The notes under the pieces: generated by a model
Told to the model about the DNA's origin: nothing
Seen by the model: only the letters and a program-made list of their open reading frames with translations
The model's database searches: none
DNA from: Fallopia convolvulus
Taxonomy: Eukaryota; Streptophyta; Magnoliopsida; Caryophyllales; Polygonaceae
Reading direction: 5' to 3'
Length of the DNA: 64,000 nucleotides
Assembly (NCBI GenBank): GCA_964016875.1
Contig: OZ024724.1
Span: forward strand, 34,433,786 to 34,497,785
Translations under genes and position numbers: made by a program
Part shown: in pieces, positions 1 through 13,195 of the stretch
Layout of the letters: each line of letters starts with the position of its first letter
Position numbering within the stretch: the stretch's first letter is position 1

Positions 1-841
1 CTGGATGGGGTGTGCATGGAAGTAAGGGTATAAACTCCTTGCGGCGGTCACGACTGCCAATGCCATCTTCTCTGCCAGGGAGTACCGCTGCTCCGCGGGT
101 TGGAGCACGCGACTCACAAAGTACACCAGGTTAATGGCCTCTCAAGTTAGCACCGCACTGACTGTCTCCGGGCTCACGGCCACGTACAGTTGCAAGTCTT
201 CGCCAGCCAGTGGGGGTGATAGGGTTGGGAGCTTTGACATGAAGGTCTTTAATTCAGAGAAAGCAACCTCGAGTCTCTCATCCCAGACGAACTTGTCATT
301 CTTCTTGAGGGCGGCGAAGAAAGGATGGGATTTGTCCGCCAAACGGGAGCAAAACCTTCCCAGATAGTTTATAGCGCCATTGAGCCGCTGTACTTCAGTT
401 CGCGACCGTGAGGACCTCATCGAGAGGATCGACTCGACCTTGGCGGGGTTGACGTCGATCCCGCGCTCGCTAATCATGAAGCCCAAGAACTTCCCCGATG
501 ATACGCCGAAGACGCATTTCTCGGGGTTCAGGCTGAGACGGTTGTGCCTGAGGGTGGCGAAGACCTCGGCGAGATCGACCAGATGCTCCTCGGGGCTTTT
601 GCTCCGCACCACGATGTCGTTGACGTAAGCCGACAGATTTCTATCCAGGTGGTTCTTGAAGACCCAGTCAATGAGGCGTTGGAATGTGATCCCAGCGTTT
701 CTAAGGCCAAAGAGCATGACCTTGTAACAGTATGTCCCCCGCTAGGTGATGAAGGACGTCGCCTCCTTGTCACGCGGATTCATCGAGATCTGATTGTATC
801 CCGAGTATGCGTCGAGGAAGCTTAAGACCTTGTGACCCTCG
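1..841 (-). pseudogene. Tat/Ogre-type Ty3/gypsy reverse transcriptase-RNase H fragment, broken
   Basis: Read on the minus strand, the segment from about 840 down to 1 encodes the fingers-palm part of a Ty3/gypsy reverse transcriptase followed by connection and RNase H. Visible motifs are LDAYSGYNQI, a RGTYCYKV block, FGLRNAG, the catalytic-site region AYVND, GKFLGF, and later YFVSRVL and AEQRYS of RNase H. The order and wording fit the Tat/Ogre lineage (established family pattern). It is dead: a TAG stands before RGTYCYKV near 725, a TGA lies at 142-144, and the YVDD active site reads YVND. The frame stays open through to base 1, so the fragment continues beyond the window. At 841/842 it abuts satellite DNA directly, with no LTR, so it is a truncated relic. 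Confidence 0.9.
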
Positions 842-943
842 TGGCTTGATACTCTCCTCATTCTTTATGCTTATGCCTAGATATCTTTATAGTTCAGTTG
901 TTTTTTCTCCTTTTGCCTTTAAAATGACTTGTGATCTAACATT
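842..943 (-). repeat. Inverted partial satellite monomer
   Basis: About 100 bases of the 226-bp satellite in reverse orientation (tggcttgatac through gatctaacatt). They lie between the RT fragment and the main forward array. At about 940-944 the sequence flips to forward satellite through a shared short acatt(c) stretch, which suggests a microhomology-type join. Confidence 0.85.
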
Positions 944-3900
944 CTGCACTACAAAATCTAGACCGATTGAATAAAAGCATAAATACGAACCTAGAAACCA
1001 AATGCCACACTTAGGAATGACATTTACATGGACATTTCATCGAACACTTGGCATGCAATGTTAGATCACAAGTCATTTTAAAAGGCAAAAGTAGAAAAAA
1101 AAATAAGTGAACTTTAAAGACATCTAGGAATAAGAACAAATAATGAAGATAGTATCAAGCAAAAAATCACATTCTGCACTGCAAAATCAAGACCGATCGA
1201 ATAAAAGTAAAAATTCAAACCTAGAAACAGAATGCCACATATAGGAGTGACATTTACATTGATATTTCATTGAACACTTAGCGTGTAATGTTAGATCACA
1301 AGTCATTTTAATGGCAAAAGGAGAACAAACAAGTGAACTTTAAAGACAAATAAGCATAAGCACAAAGAATGAGGATAGCATCAAGCCAATAAGACATTCT
1401 CCACTAAAAAAATAAAGACCGATCGAATAAAATCATAAATTCGAACCTAGAAACTGAATGCCACATGTAGGAGTGACATTTACATGGACTTTTTATCAAA
1501 CACTTGGCATGCAATGTTAGATCACAAATCATTTTAAAGGCAAAAGTAGAAAAAACAAGTGAACTTTAAAGACATCTACGCATAAGCACAAAGAATGAGG
1601 ATAATATCAAGCCAATAAGCACATTCTACACTAGAAACTCAAGACCGATGGAATAAAAGCATGAATTCGAACCTAGAAACCGAATGCCACATTTAGGAGT
1701 GACATATACATGGATATTTCATCGAACACTTGGTGTGCAATATTAGATCACAAGTCATTTTAAAGGGAAAAGGACAAAAACAAAGTGAACTATAAAGATA
1801 TATAGGCATAAGCATAAAGAATGAGGAGAGTATCAAGCCAAAAAGACCATTCTGCACTAGAAAATCAAGACCGATCGAATAAAAGAATAAATTTGAACAT
1901 AGAAAACGAATGCCACATTTAGGAGTGACATTTACATGGATATTTCATCGAACACTTGGCATGCAATGTTAGATCACAAGTTATTTTAAAGGCAAAAGAA
2001 GAAAAAACAAGTGAACAATAAAGATATCTAGGCATAAGCATAAAGAATGAGGAGAGTATCAAGCCAATAAATACATTCTGCACTACAAAATCAAGACCGA
2101 TTGAACAAAAGCATAAATACGAACCTAGAAACCGAATTCCACATTTAGGAGTGACATTTACAAGGACATTGCATCGAACACTTGGCATGAAATGTTAGAT
2201 CACAAGTCATTTTAGAGGCAAAAGTAGAAAAAACAAGTGAACTTTAAAGACATCTAGGAATAAGAATAAAGAATGAGGATAGTATCAAGCCAAAAAGCAC
2301 ATTCTGCACTGCGAAATCAAGACAAATCGAATAAAAGTATAAATTCCAACCTAGAAACCGAATAGCACATTTAGGAGTGACATTTACATTTATATTTCTT
2401 TGAACACTTCGCGTGTAATGATAGATCACAAGTCATTTTAAAGGCAAAAGAAGAAAAAACAAGTGAACTTTAAAGACATATAGGCAGAAGCATAAAGAAT
2501 AAAGATAGCATCAAGCCAATAAGCACATTCTGCAGTAAAAAATCAAGACCGATAGAATAAAAGCATAAATTCGAACCTAGAAATCGAATGCCACATTTAG
2601 GACTGACATTTACATGGACATTTGATCGAACACTTGGCACGCAATGTTAGATCACTAGTCCTTTTAAAGGCAAAAGGAAAAAAACAAGTGAACTTTAAAG
2701 ACATCTAGGCATAAGCACAAAGAATGAGGATAATATCCAGCCAATAAGCACATTCTACACTAGAAAATCAAGACCGATCGAATAAAAGCATAAATTCGAA
2801 CCAAGAAACCAAATGCCACATTTAGGAGTGACATTTACATGTACTTTTCATTGAACACTTGACGTGCAATGTTAGATCACAAGTCATTTTAAAGGCAAAA
2901 GGAGACAAAACAAGTGAACTGTAAAGATATCGAGGCATAAGCATAAAGAATGAGGAGAGTATCAAGCCAATAAGTACATTTTGCACTACAAAATCTGGAC
3001 CGATTGAATAAAAGAATAAATACGAACCTAGAAACCGAATGCCACATTTAAGAGTGACATTTATATGGACATTTCATCGAACACTTGTGCTGCAATGTTA
3101 GATCACAAGTCTTTTTAAAGGCAAAAGTAGAAAAAACAAGTGAATGTTAGAGAAATCTAGGAATAAGCACAAGAATGAAGATAGTATGAAGCAAAAAAGC
3201 ACATTCTGGACTACAAAATCAAGACCAATCGAATAAAAGTATAAATTCGAACCTGGAAACCGAGTGCCACATTTAGGAGTGACATTTACATGGACTTTTT
3301 ATCGAACACTCGACATGCAATGTTAGATCACAAGTCATTTTAAAGGCGGAAGTAGAAAAAACAAGTTAACTTTAAAGACATCTAGCCAAAAGCACAAAGA
3401 ATGACGATAATATCAAGCCAATAAGCACATTCTACACTAGAAAATCAAGACCGATCGAATAAAAGCATAAATTCGAACTTAGAAACCGAATGCCACATTT
3501 AGGAGTGACATTTACATGGATATTTCATCGAAAACTTGGCGTGCAATGTTAGATCACAAGTCATTTTAAAGGCAAAAGGAGAAAAACAAAGTGAACTATA
3601 AAGATATCTAGGCACAAGAATAAAGAATGAGGAGAGTATCAAGCCAATAAGTACATTATGCACTACAAAATGAAGACTGATTGAATAAAAGCATAAATAC
3701 GAACCTAGAAACCGAATGCCACATTTAGGAGTGACATTTACATGGACATTTCATCAAACACTTGGCGAGCAATGTTAGATCACAAGTCATTTTAAAGGCA
3801 AAAGGAGAAAAACAAGTGAACTATAAACATATCTAGGCATAAGAATAAAGAATGAGGAGGGTATCAAGCCAATAATTATGCACTACAAAATCAAGACTGA

Positions 3901-6688
3901 TTGAATAAAAACATAAATACGAACCTAGAAACCAAATGACACATTTAGGAGTGACATTTACATGGACATTTCATCGAACACTTGACATGCAGTTTGAGAT
4001 CACAAGTCATTTTAAGGGCAAAAGGAGAAAAACAAGTGAACTTTAAGAACATCTAGGCATAAGCAAAAAGAATGAGGATAATATCAAGCCAATAAGCACA
4101 TTCTACACTATAAAATAAAGACCGATCGAATAAAAGCATAATTCGAACCAAGAAACCGAATTCCACATTTAGGAGTGAAATTTACAAGGACATTTCATCG
4201 AACACTTTGCGACCAATGTTAGATCACAAGTCAGTTTTTAAAAGGCAAAAGGAGAAAAAACAAGTGAACTTTAAAGAATGAAGAGAGTATGCATAAAGAA
4301 TGAAGATAGTGTCAAGCCAATAAGGACATTCTGCACTACAAAATCAAGACCAATCGAATAAAAGCATAAATTCCAACCTAGAAACCGGATCCACATTTAG
4401 GACTGACATTTGCGTGGACATTTCATCGAACACTTGGCATGCAATGTTAGATCATAAGTCATTTTAAAGGAAAAAGGAGAAAAAAACAAGTGAACTTTAA
4501 AGACATCTAGGCACAAGAATAAAGAATGAGGATAGTATGAAGCCAATAAGCACATTATGCAGTGTAAAATCAAGGCCGATGAAATAAAATCATTAATCCG
4601 AACGTAGAAACCGATTGCCACATGTAGGAGTGACATGTACATGGACATTTCATCGAACACTTGGCGTGCAATGATAGATATCAAGTTATTTTAAAGGCAA
4701 AAGGACAAAAAACAAGTGAACTTTTAAAAAATCTAGGCATAAGCATAAATAATGAGGATAGTATTAATCCAATAAGCACATTTTGCACTACAAAATCAAA
4801 ACCGATCGAATAAAAGCATAAGTTCAAACCTAGAAACCGAATGTCACAATTAGGAGTGACATTTACATGGAAATTTCATCGAACACTTGTGTGCAATGTT
4901 AAATCACAAGTCAATTTTTTACATGCAAAAGGAGAAGAAACAAGTGAACTTTAAAGATATATATGCATAAGCATAAAGAATGAAGATAGTATCAAGCCAA
5001 TAAGCACATTCTTCACTATAAAATCAAGACCGATCGAATAAAAGCATAAATTCGAACGAGGAGAGTATCAAGCCAATAAGTGGACATGCAATGTTAGATC
5101 ACTTGGCGGTCAATGTTAGATCACAAGTCAATTTAAAGGCAAAAGTAGAAAAACAAAGTGAACTATAAAGATATCTAGGCATAAGAATAAAGAACGAGGA
5201 GAGTATCAAGCCAATAAGTACATTATGCACTACAAAATGAAGACTGGTTGAATAAAAGCATAAATACGAACCTAGAAACTGAATGCCACATTTAGGAGTG
5301 ACATTTACATGGACATTTCATCGAACACTTGGCGTGCCAAAGTTAGATCACAAGGCAATTTTTTAAAGGCAAAAGGTGAAAAAACAAGTGAACTTTAAAG
5401 AGATCTAGGCATAAGCATAAACAATGAGGATAATATCAAGCAAATAAGCACATTCTGCACAAAAAAATCACGACCGATCGAATAAATGCATAAATTCGAA
5501 CCTAGAAACCTAATGCCACATTTAGGAGTGACATCTACATGGACATTTAATCAAACACTTGTGTGCAATGTTAAATCTGAAGTCAATTTTTTAATGGCAA
5601 AAGGAGAAGAAACAAGTGAACTTTAAAGACATCTAGGCATAAGCATAAATAATGAGGATATTATCAAGACAAAGAGAACATTCTACACTACAAAATCAAG
5701 ACCGATCGAATAAAAGAATTAATTCGAAACTAGAAACCGAATGTTACATTTAGGAGTAACATTTACATTGATATTTCGTTGAACACTTGGCGTGTAATGT
5801 TAGATCACAAGTCATTTTAAAGGCAAAAGGAGAAAAAATAAGTGAAATTTAAAGGCTTCAAGGCATAAGCATAAAGAATGAGGATAGCATCAAGTCAATC
5901 AGCACATTCTACACTGCAAAATCAAGACCGATCGAATAAAATTATTAATTAGAACCTAGAAACCAAATGCCACATTTAGGAGTGACATTTACATGGACAT
6001 TTCATTGAACACTTGGCGTGCAATGTTAGATCATAAGTCATTTTAAAGGCAAAAGTAGAAAAATCAAGTGAACTTTAAAGACATCTAGGAATAAGCATAA
6101 ATAATGAGGATGGTATCAAGCAAATAAGCATATTTTGCACTAAAAAATAAAGATCGATTGAATAAATGTATAAATTCGAATCTAGAAACCGAATGCCACA
6201 TTTAGGTGTGACATTTAGATGGACATTTCATCGAACACTTGGCGTGCAATGTTAGATCACAATTCATTTTAAAGGCAAAAGGAAAAAAAAAGTGAACTTT
6301 AAAGAAATCTAGGCATAAGCACAAAGAATGAGGATAATATCAAGCCAATAAGCACATTCTACACTACAAAATAAAGACCGATCGAATAAAAGCATAAATT
6401 AGATCTAGAAACCGAATGCCACATTTGAGAGTGACATTTAGAAGGACATTTCATCGAACACTTGGTGTGCAATGTTAGATCCCAAGTCATTTTAAAGGTA
6501 AAAGGAGAAAAAACAAGTGAACTTTAAAGACATCTTGGCATAAGTATAAAGAATGAGGATAGTATCAAGACAATAAGCACATTCTGCACTAAAAAATCAA
6601 GACCGATCGAATAAAAGAGTAAATTCTAACCTTGAAACCGAATGCCACGTTTAGGAGTGACATTTACATGGACATTTCATCGAACACT
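944..6688 (+). repeat. 226-bp satellite array, block A
   Basis: About 25 tandem, diverged copies of one A/T-rich monomer. Landmarks in each copy are cacttggcgtgcaatgttag, agtgaactttaaagacatc, gaccgatcgaataaaag and ccacatttaggagtgac. The unit length was measured where the copies are cleanest (61021, 61247 and 61473 are 226 bp apart). Small rearrangements break the register near 4260-4310, 5050-5110 and 6690. Short antisense reading frames of 60-95 codons in the array are chance openings and were not annotated. Confidence 0.95.
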
Positions 6689-8196
6689 TGTGCACGGGTG
6701 TTTTCTTAACTCACTGGACAACAAATAAATTTATAAGTCAAGACGCCGCTGAGTATAGCGAAGTCAGGATCGTTCCACGGAAAGCACTGTTGTTTGTCTA
6801 TCAACTACTAAAAATAAAACAAAGCAAAACTAAACAAAACACGTATGACCAACCTCGTTAACGACTTTGTCAGGGTCGTTAACGAACCTGGATATACTAC
6901 GAATGCAGATTAACAACTAGAAACTCAAGTTCGGTACCGAGGTAACGAATCTGAATAACGTCTATACCGAAAACAAACTCAATTAAGAATTAAAACATAG
7001 GACAAGGGTTACCACAACACAATCATGCATATAAACTCGTAAGAAGATAAAGATCATGCCTTTAAAAAGATAAATTCATCAACTTTTGTTGATTAGCAAG
7101 CAAATCAATCAATTCTCATAGATCAATTCACTCTATCACTCGTTTTGGAAACAAATCTCAAAACTTTCGTAATTGAACAAAATCAACATTCAAGTTAATA
7201 ACTTTCACTTTCGATCAAGTTAAGAACTCAAATTACTTTGACTATCGTCCAAGCATAAGCACAACAAGCAATGTAAAATAGATAAAAGGCATTCAACGCA
7301 TCAACTTATTCATCAAACATGCATAACTATGACGGGTTTCAACCCGACCCTAGATAGGAAAACTACTCACTACTCATAGTAATAAAACAAACAACTTCTA
7401 TGAGAACATTGAAAACAAAACAACCTTACTTCAAATTACTAGGAAAAAATTTCGTCTTACAATATCCCGAACAAACCGAAAACTATCAAGACAGTAACGA
7501 GCGGACGAACTGATTAACGACCCAATGCTCTCTCTCGATCGACCTGGCTCGATGATCTGCCCACTCGACTTCTCTCGTGTTAGCTCTCCTAGAAATCGTC
7601 TCTCCTCCTCCCCTCCGTCTAAGCTAGAAAAGAAGGGTATTTATACTAATAAAGCTATCTAATGAAAAGGCTAGAAGATAAAAACTTTCCTAAAAGATAG
7701 AAACTAACTCTAAGAAGATACTAAGATAATCTAGAAAGATAACGAGACATAGAACATAAAACATAATAACCCTAAGACTCATTAAAAAAACCCTACCGAC
7801 ACAGAATGATCAAGATAGATTTCCGCACAAGGTCGGTAGACATCACAAAGATCTCTCGAAAAATTCTATCTCTAAGCCTCGTTAACGACCCTTCACAGCC
7901 TCGTTAACGAGTCTGGATTGTGCTCTTCTTCAACTCTTCAACTCTAAAAGCCTGGACTTCGACTTCTTATCTTCAGCATCTCCCGTCCTCCACCATAGTA
8001 CTCCAATTGAGCTCTAAAATTACTCTTTCCTCCTAAAAACCTACAAAAAGACACAAAACAGAGTAGCTTCCATACTTCTCACAAAATATGCAAACTCATC
8101 CAAAAACACACAAAACTAACACTAAAACTACTAGAACTAAACTAAACAAACTAAGAAAACACACAAAAAACTAGACCTAAAACATGAATATCAAAA
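6689..8196 (-). repeat. 3' LTR of Athila-like element 1
   Basis: This is the left copy of the ~1.5-kb direct repeat shared with 15103-16609. It is the 3' LTR because the element reads leftwards. On the minus strand the LTR opens with a sequence like TGTTGATATTC and ends ...CACCCGT. The outer end has changed: TGTGCACGGG stands where the other copy has TGTTGACGGG. It contains four exact TCGTTAACGA palindromes, at 6855, 6876, 7879 and 7901. Confidence 0.88.
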
Positions 8197-8230
8197 TACC
8201 TCATACTTAAACTTGCTTGTCCTCAAGCAA
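8197..8230 (-). other. Degenerate polypurine tract region of element 1
   Basis: On the minus strand this reads ttgaggacaagcaagtttaa followed by gtatgaggt, directly upstream of the 3' LTR. The same block with a better purine run (aagtatggggg) stands before the 3' LTR of element 2. It fits the conserved sequence before the Athila 3' LTR. The usual G-run is mutated to gagg. Confidence 0.7.
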
Positions 8231-9965
8231 TCACTAAACAATAATCAAAACCAAACAATCATACTCATCAAGCAAATAGCCATCATCTAAAAAGCAACTT
8301 CCAAAAACATAAAAGAAAATAGCAAATGACTATTAATGTCATCACACATATATGCACTAAATAGACATAAGCAATACAATCCAACATCTCAGGGGATATA
8401 TGTGTTTCACTCAACTCTTAAGTGTTTGGGCTTATAAATTCAACTTTGAACTCATCATAAATACAAAAACTCATAGAAATTGGAACTTATATGACCAAAG
8501 TCTCCACCTAAGATTTGTCAAAACAAGCAAAGAATCATCAAGAGAAACTTAGGCTCAATGAAAAACTTCAAAGAAGCTTCCATTCGGCCGAGTTGTAATA
8601 GGGCTTGGTAAAGACAATAAGGTGTGGAAAACTTTTGGCCATGTGGTGCTAATAATATCCGGGAATCAAAGACTCCTAAAACTCACACATAACATCAAAA
8701 CTCTCATAAAAACATACCAAACTTACTCTTCAATATGCACACTCTTCATTCACCCAACATATCCTAGAAAGTCTCATAAAATAACTCAAAAGAATCTCTG
8801 GCTTATCCCTTAAACACTAATGCACATCTTACTTTTCTTTTCTTTTTTTTCATCATATCTCTCATATTGTTTCAGCTCTTTTTTTTCCTTGCGCAGCCTC
8901 GTTAAAGAACCAACTAGCTCGTTAGCGAGCTTCATCGTGTACACTTTCTTCACGCTTTTTTTCTTCAACAACCACTAACTTCCTTTTCCGTGCATCCCTT
9001 CTTACCAAGAGATCTTTTTACAAAATAAAACAAGAGACTTTCAATCTACCCTTCCCAAAAACCCTTGACTTCAAACCAAACATAACTTTTTCATTCGACA
9101 AAACATTCCTCTTCAATCTAAGTCCTAATCCCCGGATAGGGTAAAGCTTATCTCGGCTAGGGAATATTTTTGTGGAGCTAAAAATAAAAGGCTTCAGGCT
9201 CAGATTGGCTTCAAAAAGAAGGATAATGTAATGGTGGATAAGGATAAATAAGGCTTAAAAAAAGGTCCTCTATCATATGATCTTCACAAGTAATGAACTA
9301 TAAATCTTATATAGGTCTCAAGAAATAGAAAACCATCACAATTCCAAGAGATAATATGCATATAGAGAGTAAATCACACAAGAAAATAAGAGGGATTTTT
9401 GATGTTCTCCCTATAAGGCCAAAAATAACTCACAAGGTAAGTTTTGTTGGATTGCATCACTTATGCTAAAAAGTATACATGCTCAATTTCATCAAATGCT
9501 ATTCCTTCATAAAACAACTTTAGATAAGAATCAGGCTATACTCTCAAAGACATGCTTGCAAGGAATTATATGATCATGCTAGCAACTACTATCATAGAAC
9601 TATAAGAAAAAGGGTATTTATCAATTCTAAATATTTTTGGAATTTTCAAAATTTTCATGCATTTTTTTATGAAACAAAAGAACAACTTAAAACACAAAAG
9701 ACACATAAAACAAACAAGACACAAACTTTCTACCCTTTCCCACCCCATACTTAAAATTACAGTGTCCCCATTGTAATAAAAATAAGCTAAAGAAAAGAAT
9801 AGAAAAGAAAACTAAAGAAAAACTTACAAGATCTTTGAAGCAGAAAAGAAAACAATTCTTGAAACTAAATCAGCGTTGTGGTGGAAATCAGTGCTCAAAG
9901 TTCCCCATAAACTCATACATCGTCCTCCAGCGCTCTGCATAATCTACCTCCCTCTGATGGTGCCT
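8231..9965 (-). other. Element 1 non-coding region between env-like remnant and polypurine tract
   Basis: A/T-rich internal DNA with pyrimidine runs near 8835-8890 and 8955-8970 and no supported coding frame. Degenerate copies of the element's GTTAACGA motif occur near 8896 and 8920. It fits the long 3' untranslated stretch of Athila elements. Confidence 0.6.
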
Positions 9966-11291
9966 CTAATGGTGCCTCACATCCTCGAATGCCATACGAG
10001 CAGAATAGACACTCTCCATTCTATCCATCCTTTGATGAATATGTGTCTGCCGAAGGTTAAGCTGCTGTATCTGAGATGAAAGATCTTCGACCCATGGAGG
10101 CCGGATACTCGATTTAGTGTACTCGGGCTGAGGAGGTGGTTGGTAGTGGGGCTGGAAGTGGTCTTGAAAAAGTACCGGGTTGTAAGGCATGATACCATAA
10201 GAATGTGTCTCGACAGGAGGTGGTCGTGGGTCATTACCGAAGCCGTGTGCCTCGGTAGTGGCATCGGTAGAAGCCTCGAAGTGGTCGCTAACAACCCTGG
10301 CAGGCTCGTTAACGAAGATGTTGTTGCCTAGAATTTCAGTGTCGAGGTCATTATCTCCTAAGTCGAGCTCTTCAGTGGCAGCCTTGGAAGTGTCCTTAGT
10401 AGCTGCCTCGTTAACGCCATCATCTTCATCTATAGCATCCTCCTCTCTCTCGAACCGAGACTCACATGGCCAAAGCGAAGGCTCATCTTGCGGCTTATCC
10501 TCTAACGGGAATGCATGGCCCATCCACGCTTCGTACCAATTCGGTACGTATAGTATCTCCATTTTGCTAAGAGTAGGGATAACATCTTGGCCTTGAACTT
10601 TGGTAGTATATCCGCCCTCGGTCTGAGTGAAAATGCCGGAGCTAAACCAATAGTTTATGTTGAGCAGTTGGGTGTGATGGCGTGTAGCGAGATCGATCAA
10701 CTCCAATGTTAGTTGCCAAGAGACTAACCAAATTCCCGCACCACACTTCCATTGACTTGATCAACTTCTCAACATAGTATAGTCATTCATACCCCAAGTT
10801 TAATGGGGCGGGTTCCTCAAAAAGGATGGTGCAGAGGCATTCAAATTCCATCCTTGTCGGCCTGTTCAACTCTCTCTTGGGCCAAAAAGTAGCAGCAAGG
10901 ACTCAAAGAATGATCCGGAAAATAGGGTTGATGATGCTTGCCCTGGATAGTGCTGCAGCGGAAGGCTCTACTTCCCCGGTGATATAACTCCAAGTCCTTG
11001 TCACCGTGTAGTCCTTAAGACTGTAGTCCCGAGAAGGATTAGGGAGCTCAAGAATAGCATTGATCTCTGTTATTGTGTACTCGTGACTAACATTGCCGAG
11101 CCTGAATCTGATCCGTCCGGCCGAAGTCTTCGTTGGGAATCTTGTCTCAAGGGTGGCGAGGAACTCGGATGTTAGAGCCGGGAAGTGTGGTACCGCTTCT
11201 TTCTTCAACAAGTGAGGCACGTCGAGAATAGAGAAGGCCTCTTTAACCAGCCTGGACTGGTTTTTGGACTTGAAAAATACGCAGGGTCGTT
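9966..11291 (-). pseudogene. Athila env-like (ORF2-type) protein remnant
   Basis: Reading leftwards, the first part (11220-10903) contains FRLGN, EYTITEINAI and LELPNPSRDYS, resembling the plant Athila ORF family (Pfam ATHILA). After a stop at 10903 the same frame continues through WPKRELNRPTRMEFEC to a second stop near 10790 and on to a VSLLATNIGV block. A one-base shift near 10715 then leads into a 246-codon frame ending at 9966, with a WVEDLSSQIQQLNLRQ coiled segment near its end. An in-frame TAA created by a TCGTTAACGA motif lies upstream near 11290. In Athila elements this region follows pol and was once considered envelope-like; its function is not established. Here it is non-functional. 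Confidence 0.75.
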
Positions 11292-12183
11292 AACGAGCTT
11301 GATCGAGAACCAGTCGAGAATTCCAGGGACTAATTACTCCAAAATTTCCAATACAACAAACATGCATCAAACAAAATCCCACATATAGTACACAATCGGG
11401 TATATGCACCCCATACTTGCCCGATTACCCGTCCCAAACATGCTATAATTGCCCAAAAATTCATGGTGAAGATCCCTCAATTTTAGAACAAGGTCACTCA
11501 TGCTTTTTCTAATCAAATTTCAATGGAGAATCCAGCAAGAATAAACCAACATCAATCAAGATCAACCACCAATAAATCTAGCAATAAAATAAACATGCCA
11601 TTCGATCCATTATACAAAATCAATCAAGATATGAAACTTCGACCCTATAAACCATGAATCATGAAAATAGAGAACTAGGGTTTAGAAATCATACCGTTGG
11701 CTCGAGAAATTGAATAACAAAGATCAAAAATTTGGAGTGGTTAACGAGCGTGGTACTCGCCGGTAACGAATGCAAGGGTAGAAGAAGAAAAACCGGTAGG
11801 ATTTTTGAGAGTTTAAGCTTGGGATTGAGGTTTTGAGAGAGGAATCTTTTGGGAGTTTTGGAAGGGCTTTATAGGAGAGGGCTAGAGGTAGGGGAAAGGG
11901 TAAGAGGCGGCACATAGATAAAGATAGAAGATAGATTAAGTTAAAAATTTCTTACTTGCCCGTTTCCGAAATTGTTTCGCAAAACCGGGTCGTTAACGAC
12001 CCTGGGCTGGGTCGTTAACGAGCCTCCGTAGCCCTTTTCGAGTGATTTACGCGCCCAACTCCTGCATCTTGTTAGCTTAAAACTATTCTATCTTTCTACT
12101 TGTAAAAACTACTAAAAACTTACAAGAAAACAAGGAAAAAGATCTAAAATAAAAGAAAAAAACAATTTAACTATACTAAAAAC
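11292..12183 (-). other. Element 1 spacer between post-pol module and env-like remnant
   Basis: No supported coding frame. It holds exact TCGTTAACGA copies at 11990 and 12012, with another at 11287 on its left edge. In related elements the env-like frame is thought to be reached by splicing, so this may be leader or intron sequence, but no splice site could be fixed. Confidence 0.5.
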
Positions 12184-12240
12184 CGAGTTGCCTCCCGTAA
12201 GCGCTATTTTTAACGTCATCAGCCCGACGTACTTACCTTG
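12184..12240 (-). other. Conserved post-pol module of Athila-like elements
   Basis: On the minus strand this reads acgtcgggctgatgacgtta, then a short gap, then cgcttacgggaggcaactcg. The same module follows the protease in element 2 at about 26412-26466. Similar gacgttaaacaa...gggaggcaa sequence normally lies just after the pol stop in Athila elements. Finding it right after the protease region marks the precise loss of RT-RNase H-integrase. Confidence 0.7.
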
Positions 12241-12242
12241 GC

Positions 12243-13195
12243 TCAAGGTGGCTCATTTGCGGCTATGTTAGGGTCTTGAGGTACCCCATACTTAGCTTTG
12301 TAGGCATTATTGGCTTGAGTCACTAAATTTGGCCCTTTATTTTCTATCAATATGCCCGGTATTCCTATATAAGGGTTAGTGAAATCCAATAACCAAGGTG
12401 GTCCGGACTCCTCTATAGCATAAACAAAAGGACATGGTGTAGGAACAAAGTATAACGAAGAATCATAACCAGTACTAGTGAATTCATGGTTAGAGTACTC
12501 ACCTTGATTATAGCCCTGCATGCGGGGCTCAGTAATGGGCCAAGGAAGTTCGGTAGGGATCTGTGTGGAATTCTCGTCCTCTATGGCAATTGGAAGAGGA
12601 TCGTTAGGAACAGCTATGTCAAGCTCTAGCTGGGTCAACTCGATATGTGCGGCCGCAGTTGGGTCATTAGCATTTTGGTCTGGGTCAAATTCCACGTGTT
12701 CCTCTCCAATATCAAAAGTGAGGAGTCCTTTCCACACATCGACCCTAGCACCTGCTGTAGCTAGGAATAAAGAATTTCCCAACTTGAATGGGGTAGTCAT
12801 CCACAACTCCTGTAGCCTTTACGCTTGATCTGTCTGCCATGTAGAGGTTCATGTCTACAGGCTCCAATGGTCCCATGTTGGCTTTTGACCAGATTGAAAG
12901 AGGGAGTAAACTAGCACTGGCTCCAAAATCACATAGAGCCTTGAATTTGTGGTCGCCTATGCCAATTGTTATGGCAAATCTCCCTAGGTCTCCTAGCTTT
13001 TCTGGTAGAGCAATAGATCGGACCTCGTCTTGCAGCTATGTGATGGATCGTTTCCTGCTAAGAATATCTTTCAAAAATTTCGTGTAAGCCAGAATTTCGC
13101 TTAGGGCCTCAGCGAATGGGATGGTATTAATGCCCTGGAGAATTTTTACAAAACGCTTGAACTTCTCTAAGTAGAGTCCTTTGATTTCTTAATAG
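12243..13195 (-). pseudogene. Athila protease remnant with an unassigned C-terminal extension
   Basis: Reading leftwards from about 13180, a frame contains YLEKFKRFVKILQGIN and then CDFGASASLLPLSI, the retroviral-type aspartic protease active site (D-[LF]-G-A-S as in Athila). A TAG interrupts it at about 13035. After GVVDDYP the frame is lost, and the central part expected before LGRP is deleted. A second frame (12806-12243, 187 codons) resumes with ATAGARVDVWKGLLTFDIGE, the end of the protease. It then runs for about 150 residues (ELTQLELDIAVPND, FVYAIEESGPPWLLDF) that are not RT and that I do not recognise. The enzyme would be inactive. Confidence 0.75.

Noticed and set aside
1919..4684. 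Antisense frames of 60-95 codons in the satellite, with similar protein text in several places
   Set aside because: They recur because the monomer recurs; 226 is not a multiple of three, frames change from unit to unit, and the text is low-complexity. They are chance openings, not genes.
842..6688. CRISPR-like array
   Set aside because: The repeats are long adjoining monomers without unique spacers, in plant DNA; this is a satellite.
8622..8813. 63-codon plus-strand frame in element 1
   Set aside because: It lies antisense to the element in A/T-rich non-coding DNA and matches no known family; likely chance.
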